Positions 59,170 through 64,000 of a stretch of 64,000 nt of DNA are shown piece by piece. The translations under genes were made by a program, and so were the position numbers. Location: contig NC_090247.1 of assembly GCF_037325665.1 (NCBI RefSeq), positions 18,540,297 through 18,604,296 of the forward strand, in the 5' to 3' direction. Numbering within the stretch: position 1 is the first letter of the stretch; each line of letters starts with the position of its first letter. The DNA comes from Littorina saxatilis (Eukaryota > Mollusca > Gastropoda > Littorinimorpha > Littorinidae). The notes beneath the pieces were generated by a model. The model did no database searches. It saw only the letters and a program-made list of their open reading frames with translations, and was not told the DNA's origin.

Positions 59170-62100
59170 TGAGTGTGTGCATGTGCACGTGAGTACGCCT
59201 TCTGTCTCTGTGTTTGTCTCTTTAACCTTTAGCACGCCAGCGGCGACTTTCATCGCCCAGCCTTTCTTCCCCTTTGCCAGCCAGAGGCGATTCGCGTCGC
59301 CAGCGCTAGGCTTGTTCGTATGACCAACTTCTCGTTCATATTTGAATACGAGAATAACGGTATTTTTAACGGCACTTGAGCCAGAGCGAGGCTCACTTCC
59401 TTACGTTATCTCGTCGTGTTTTGTGCGCTGAATTTGAGTCCGTTTTTTGCTTTTGTTTTTGCATCGATAAAGTACTTTAGGGCTTCGACAAGCAAGATGG
59501 AGGATGATGAGTTTGAAACTTTCTTTTGAGTTGTTTCTTGACAACAAATCGTATGCGGAATCGGAACAAATTACTGAGGAAGATCTTCGCAATGAACTGT
59601 GTATCGCGGTGAAAAAAAGACAGTTCGGTGACGGTGACGAAACGGAATTTACGAAAGTGCAGATGGATACAAAGTGTGGCTGTTCCAGTTTAGTGAAATG
59701 ACAGAACCAGCAAACATTACCGATAATCTGACTGATGTTGGATACTTTCTTCTGTGTTTTATGCGTAGCAAATGCCCGACTTGCTTGTCGAAGAGACACT
59801 GCATAGAAATTGACTCAAATTCAGCGCAAAGCAAGCCAGTGACAAGACGTAAAACATCTGCATGTTCGGAAATGGCGACCTGTGGATCTAGTGGAGATCA
59901 AAGATTTTCTCTGCTTGTTATTGCTAACCGAACTAATAAAAACATCGTCCTATGACATGCACTGGTCCTCACATCTACTTATTTAGATACAGGATTAGGA
60001 AGTTGGACGGTCAACATGATTACCTGATCAAAGGAGTTTCACCAGGCATAGACTGGTTAGTTTCACAACATTCCACGGACTAGCCAACACAACCCTTTCC
60101 ATTTTTTATTTGTATTTATTGATAAGAAAATAAATGATGCATGCAAAATTGCAAACACAAATATTTTAATGTTAAATATAACCCCATCACAACCACAAAG
60201 TTGTATGCTTGTTAGTGCATTTTCAAAGAAGTTGTAAGTGTTGAAAGTTAGTGGGTGTTGTTCTTATGATAGGTAAGCAAAATAATGTGGCTACAGGGGA
60301 AGTAATGCTGGCTGGAATCTGGAGTGCTAAAGGTTAAGTCTCTATCACAAGGTGTCTATGAACATGTGAAAATCATGACTAAAGAATTTTTGAGCATATT
60401 TCAGTGTGAAAAACCCCAATTTGATTACATACTAAGCATGAGATCTGTTGCATATCAACAACAAAAATCCCAACTTTCCCTCTTTGCAGAAAAAAACCAA
60501 AACAACCACCATGATTGCAACTCACTGAGCATTTTGTAGAGCTCGAGGTCTTCGTCCAGTGTCAAGTGGCCCTGACCAAAAGCGTCGCACAGGAGGACAA
60601 AGTCGTTGTAGCTGCAGTGCAGGATGATGCCGAAGGGACTGCCAGACTTCCAGGCGATGGGACACCCATGCTTTAACACCTTGAGTGTACCAGAGAGAAA
60701 AAATGAAGGAGATCAGTCACAAGGGCAGAACAATCTGGAGCTTACTACAGAGTAACCCCCCTTTTAAGACTTCCAAAATCTTAGAAAATCAGGTCTTAAT
60801 CAAGATGGAGTCTTAACAATGGAGGTAAGGTCCCACAAGTGAACTAATTACATGTACATCAAAAGCCTACATGGAAGTCTATTTGTCTCGACGAGAGATA
60901 GACATCTTTCTTTCTTTGGGTAGTTTACCTCTAGACATTGTGTTTGTTTACGTTACCATGGTACAGTGGAACCCCCCTTTTAAGACCTCCAAAAATCTTA
61001 GAAAATCAGGTCTTAAAAAGGAGGGAGTGGGTGGTAATTTTACAGAGGTTATGAACAGAATGTCTGAAAAAAACAAGGTCTAAAAAAGGAGGGAGTCTTA
61101 TAAGGGGGCTTCCACTATACATGAACATGTACTTGGTTCCATTTTGGCATGTAACTCATAACTCATAACTCATAACATTTTATTGATCCAACAAAGGAAA
61201 TTAAATTGGTCATCAGCACATATAGGTCATTAATTAATAATTATAAAAGAAGAAGAGAAGAACATTTATAAAACCCATGATAACAAAAAAATATCTAAAG
61301 TAATATATGTACAACTACAATACCCTTTTTACTTGCACACTTGACACACCGACACACCAACACACATGCATACATACCTACATACATACCTACGTACATA
61401 CATACATACATACATACATACATACATACATACATACGTTCCATGTTAAAGTGTAGTTAAGAACATCACAGTAATTATATCATTGTTTGGATTAACAGAT
61501 AAGTTTTTATGTAAATGATGATAACAACAATCCATAATTAACGCTATTGCACTACCAAAAGAAGAGACCAACCAAACACATAAAACCAATCACAGTAATC
61601 ATCATCAGTTATCACAGGTATCACAGTAGATTAGCCATCAGGTAGTTAGACTCAATTGGGCAAGTATAGTGTCAACACCATCACAACAGTGCTAAAGCTC
61701 ATTATCACAGCACTAGTTATGATCAAAGGTCAAACAGTCATCAAATCATATTAAATCTATCACTAAGAGGTACATTTAAAAGGCATCACCGATAGTCTGT
61801 GGCCAGGACAATGGCTCGGTTGCTGTTAAAATATCTCACAGCTGCAGGAACAAAAGAACGCCGAAAACGCTCCGTTCGACACCTAGGCATGAGAAACCGA
61901 GCGTTCCGTGTGATGCGGAGATCCATCAGTGCGTCGTGGAGGGGATGCCCTAGGTCGAACAGAATAGCTCTGGACTTAATGGCAAGCCTTCTTTCAACAA
62001 GGACTTCAAGGGTGTCAAGGCTCTGGCCTACAGTAGAACTCGCTTTCTTTATCAGCCTGTTCAGCCTGCCAGTGTCCCTTGCAGTGGCATTCCCTCCCCA

Positions 62101-63375
62101 ACACACTGATGCAAACACCATCACACTGCACACCATACTCTGATAAAACATGTACAGCATCTTGTTACACACATGAAATGATCTCAGCTTGCGCAGGAAA
62201 AACAATCTTGACTGCGTCTTCTTAAAAACAGCATCAACATGATTAAACCAGCTTAGCTTGTTATCTAGAACTACACCTAAATACTTGTACTCGCTGACTA
62301 TCTCAATCGCATCACCTTTGATGACTACAGGATGGACAGTGTCTTTCTTTTTGCGAAAATCAAAAATCATTTCCTTCGTCTTGCTTGCGTTTAATACTAA
62401 AAAGTTGGAATCACACCAAGACACAAAATCATCAATATGTTCTCTATACAAGCTCTCATCACCATCAAGAATACTACCAACCACGGCAGAGTCGTCAGAA
62501 AATTTCTGAAGATGACATGACTCTCCTTGTACTTTAAAATCAGATGTATACAGGGTGAACAAAAAAGGTGACAAAACTGTTCCTTGTGGTGCTCCGGTGA
62601 AAGTGTTAATCATGTCAGATGTAAAAGTACCATTCCATCGTACAAACTGTGGTCTATCTACTAAATAATCCAGAATCCATTTCACTGTACTATGATGCAA
62701 AGACATGTTTTGTAACTTCTGAGCCAGAAGGTGAGGCTGAATAGTCTGAAAGGCAGAAGAAAAATCAAAAAACATAACTCTAACACAAGCAGAGCTCTTC
62801 TCCAGATGTGTGTACACAGAATGTAACATAAACAGTAGTGCATCATCAACCCCTACTTTGGCCCTGTATGCAAACTGCAAAGAATCTTGAAAAGCAGCAA
62901 CTTGGACCTTCAAAACAGTCAACACCAGTCTTTCAAAAACTTTCACAGCCTTTAGCCCCGAGCGTGATCACAGAAAATGTTCATTACATTTTGGCGGGAG
63001 ATGCGAAATGACAAACCACATACATTTTTGGTTGGCTGGCAACACTAAAGACATGTGCAGTCATCAGTTAGATCTATGTGTAAAGCTTTTGACAGTTTGT
63101 ATAGTAATCTACAAAAAAAAGACAAATCGTTGCTTCAGCAATGCTGTGAGCTGCACTGCATCTTTAAAAAACACATTTTTAAACAGAGGGCATATCACAG
63201 GAAAATGAACACTCACATGGACCTGGTAGGCGAGCGGGACCTGCATGGTGGAGGTGAGGAAGGTGTCCAGGTTGTCGGGTCGGCCGGCCTCCAGCAAGGC
63301 CACCACACTGTTGCTGCCGTCCTGCGCCGGGTGCAGGTCCAGGTACGACGTCCACCCGCTCAGGTCCACTTTTTG
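50285..63375 (-). CDS. HLCS: Holocarboxylase synthetase (biotin-protein ligase), N-terminus outside the window
   Basis: Ten exons, all in phase: 63217-63375, 60526-60679, 57505-58967, 56658-56837, 55998-56287, 55056-55123, 52234-52394, 51478-51592, 50792-51005, 50285-50456; about 991 residues visible. HLCS makes biotinyl-AMP and joins biotin to a Lys of carboxylases. In order (numbers from the first visible residue): conserved N-terminal pieces (LTLDEDLELYKML); a long Ser-rich region, about 106-420; the amidotransferase-like BPL_N domain (PPNVVVYCGN...PWEDNCAALI); linker; then the catalytic domain with GRGGN (772-776), KWPND (832-836) and KLGGVLV, and the C-terminal VTGLDDYGF...DGNSFDMLRNLI. 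Human HLCS is 726 residues; the excess is mainly the Ser-rich region. Two exon edges have tandem partial copies, and introns hold a piggyBac-like remnant, a LINE and foldbacks. Further 5' exons must lie beyond 64000. Confidence 0.95.
52325..52556 (-). repeat. 115-bp tandem duplication copying the 5' edge of the HLCS GRGGN exon
   Basis: 52441-52556 repeats 52326-52440 with few changes. The copy holds the intron end, a TGCAG acceptor and the first 69 bases of the exon (52441-52509), including the codons for RGGNTWLSPEG. The copy has no matching donor, and 115 is not a multiple of three, so read-through would shift frame. Confidence 0.88.
52600..53262 (-). mobile_element. AGTCAAG-ended element, reversed, 5'-truncated copy
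   Basis: Reverse complement of the element at 6103, from the AT-rich half to 'catttagtcaaaacttgact'. Contains a (CA)n run near 53142-53195. Confidence 0.7.
53249..54875 (-). mobile_element. AGTCAAG-ended element, reversed, interrupted copy
   Basis: Begins 'taagtcgtgtaaggcgaaat' and ends 'cttgactaaatg', the full-length form of the family. The AGGTCA-rich repeat (53936-54635) is inserted between 'ggtatttat' and 'aaaaatgaaaaaaaacg'. A (GACA)n tract lies at 54740-54806. Confidence 0.75.
53936..54635 (+). mobile_element. Non-autonomous repeat with nuclear-receptor-type sites, copy 2
   Basis: Same element as 23024-23569 but 700 bp long, because a ~145-bp segment (54237-54378) is repeated at 54382-54524. 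The repeated segment is exactly the part with the AGGTCA sites, so this copy has two sets: TGACCTGTGACCT at 54259 and 54404, AGGTCAAAGGTCA at 54278 and 54423, AGGTCATTGGAGGTCA at 54314 and 54459. Lies in an HLCS intron. Confidence 0.82.
54877..55035. mobile_element. MITE, TACAGTGGAACC family, partial
   Basis: Has 'aaaaaggagggagtcttaaa' and ends GGGAGGTTCCACTGTA; the left end was lost at the junction with the AGTCAAG element. A GAAGAAAGAAAG insertion divides it. Ends about 20 bases from an HLCS exon donor. Confidence 0.72.
55184..55558. mobile_element. Foldback element, 375-bp palindrome
   Basis: Arms of about 180 bp run from 'aacaagaaaggtaggttgtt' to its complement before 'ttgtttttttatt', pairing almost throughout (ttacgtccactcgtcaggaa against ttcctgacgagtggacgtaa). 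The centre is a short 'gaatgaatttgaatgaattt' repeat. Same family as 27293. Confidence 0.9.
56520..56660 (-). repeat. 115-bp tandem duplication copying the 3' edge and donor of an HLCS exon
   Basis: A second copy of the exon end and donor (CACCAG|GTAAGTTTTAC on the minus strand) lies 115 bp downstream of the real one (GACCAG|GTAAGTTTTAC at 56658), with a G-run expansion between. Use of the copy would lengthen the exon. Confidence 0.82.
57187..57415. mobile_element. MITE, TACAGTGGAACC family, 229 bp
   Basis: TACAATGGAATCCCCCTTTT to GGGGGGTTCCACTGTA, with doubled 'ccattttaagacc' blocks. In an HLCS intron; it ends about 90 bases from the large exon. Confidence 0.82.
59082..59170. repeat. (GT)n microsatellite
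   Basis: About 40 uninterrupted GT units in an HLCS intron. Confidence 0.95.
59226..60333 (+). mobile_element. piggyBac-like non-autonomous element
   Basis: Flanked by TTAA on both sides (59222-59225, 60334-60337), with inverted ends CCTTTAGCACGCCAG and CTGGAGTGCTAAAGG. TTAA target duplication is the hallmark of piggyBac. The interior (59490-59955) has codon-like composition, including a short C-terminal-looking frame with CPTCLSKRHC, which may be a zinc-finger remnant, but no DDD transposase core. Probably an internally deleted copy. Confidence 0.75.
60744..60835. mobile_element. MITE fragment, TACAGTGGAACC family
   Basis: Left half only: 'tacagagtaacccccctttt' and 'tagaaaatcaggtcttaa'. 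Confidence 0.6.
60962..61119. mobile_element. MITE, TACAGTGGAACC family, 158 bp
   Basis: TACAGTGGAACCCCCCTTTT to GGGGGCTTCCACTATA. In an HLCS intron. Confidence 0.82.
61151..62960 (-). mobile_element. 5'-truncated non-LTR retrotransposon (L2/CR1-Jockey type)
   Basis: Minus-strand frame 61786-62946 (386 residues) is the 3' part of a LINE reverse transcriptase, from the FERLV and FAYRAKVGVDDAL region through FFDFSSAF, the GAPQGTVLSP motif, the catalytic box FSDD (usually FADD) and EYKYLGV to a normal C-terminus. The 3' UTR has a (CATA)n tract (61363-61437) and ends in 'ggatcaataaaatg' and a short atgagtt tandem repeat, as L2-type LINEs do. The endonuclease and the N-terminal half of the RT are absent. 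It lies in an HLCS intron in the same orientation as the gene. Confidence 0.88.
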
Positions 63376-63429
63376 CTGCCAACACACACACAGCAATAAG
63401 GAACTGACTTGATCAGGCTAGCTAGATAC

Positions 63430-63690
63430 CAAGTTACAATATTCCGCCTGGGCATAACAGACTTATTCAACATCTGCACAAGAAATCGCGTGCCGTGCCC
63501 TCCCCCATGTGCCCTTGTGGAGAGGCAGAACAAGATGCAGCCCACATCCTAAAGGACTGCAGGAATCTCCAGCCCCTAATTAAGGAGCGAGACTTGGACC
63601 AGGGCGATGACCCTACAAGACAAGCTGTATGGACCCGTGGAGGCTCTACAGAAGACCACCAGCTTCATCTCCAGAGCTGAAATCCGAGTG
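63430..63690 (+). mobile_element. LINE ORF2 C-terminal fragment
   Basis: The + frame includes RAVPSPMCPCGEAEQDAAHI and LKDC, a CxC...H...C motif typical of the C-terminal end of LINE polyproteins after the RT/RNase H part. It is short and not part of HLCS. Confidence 0.65.
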
Positions 63691-64000
63691 TAAAAGGTGA
63701 TCAACAAGAATTATAATTATTTTTTAAGAACTCTCCCCTTTTTTCAAGACCCCTTCCTTTTTCAGAAAACCGAAACAGATAGATGACTGCTAGTGCTAAC
63801 GTTCCAGAAGCTACAATAAAAAATCCCAGGTACTTTTTCAGGCATTCTGCCCATGACCTCTGCTAATTTTATACCTCCTTATTGAGACCCGATGTGTCTT
63901 TTTTTTTTTTAAATTGTCGTTAAAATGCCTATCATCACTGTGAATTTCAGCTGAACAGCTTTTAAGCTGACTACCAAAACTTTGACATAAAAATATCACT
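63691..64000. other. HLCS intron, window edge
   Basis: AT-rich with a T-run at 63900-63910 and a 'ttcaagaccccttccttttt' remnant of the TACAGTGGAACC MITE near 63740. No exon seen. Confidence 0.45.

Overview
The window looks like invertebrate nuclear DNA, most likely from a gastropod mollusc (a littorinid-like snail is my guess). The grounds are multi-exon metazoan genes with GT-AG introns, four metazoan proteins that can be recognised or closely placed, long AT-rich non-coding stretches, and a dense load of tRNA-derived SINEs, MITEs, foldback elements and long minisatellites. No bacterial, CRISPR or rRNA features and no viral or LTR-type elements were seen.

Layout. 1-5.3 kb: an 18-bp minisatellite framed by oppositely oriented SINE tails, a hAT-like MITE, then a 1.65-kb stretch with no G on the + strand. 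5.4-14.1 kb (+): the 3' part of a Ser-rich gene I do not recognise, three exons in consistent phase, ending in a PDZ-ligand-like C-terminus, with a long repeat-bearing 3' UTR. 14.1-24.7 kb: intergenic repeats, including a 645-bp palindrome, several MITEs and a repeat packed with AGGTCA half-sites. 24.8-38.6 kb (-): a six-exon gene for a signal-peptide/TPM-domain/single-TM protein resembling MOLO1. Next to it and inside its large intron lies DNPH1 on the + strand (30.9-33.8 kb, four exons), followed by a 27-bp minisatellite. 39.3-40.9 kb (+): HHAT as one uninterrupted 551-codon frame, facing away from the MOLO1-like gene across a probable shared promoter region. 42.9-45.4 kb: about 54 copies of a 46-bp satellite. 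49.2-50.3 kb: a ~31-bp minisatellite abutting the 3' end of HLCS. 50.3-63.4 kb (-): ten exons of holocarboxylase synthetase (HLCS), whose N-terminus lies beyond the window; its introns carry a piggyBac-like remnant, a 5'-truncated LINE, foldbacks and nested repeats.

The genes do not form one pathway: DNPH1 sanitises modified deoxynucleotides, HHAT palmitoylates Hedgehog, HLCS biotinylates carboxylases, and the MOLO1-like protein may be a membrane accessory subunit. The most interesting points are (1) a recently mobile repeat carrying perfect DR1 and DR4 nuclear-receptor sites, amplified inside one copy; (2) tandem copies of a 3' splice site in the MOLO1-like gene that would add 0, 23 or 46 residues in frame, one of three local duplications that copy an exon-intron boundary; (3) a giant G-free/AG-free tract just before an exon; and (4) DNPH1 with Cys in place of the phosphate-contacting Arg of its SIRGG motif.
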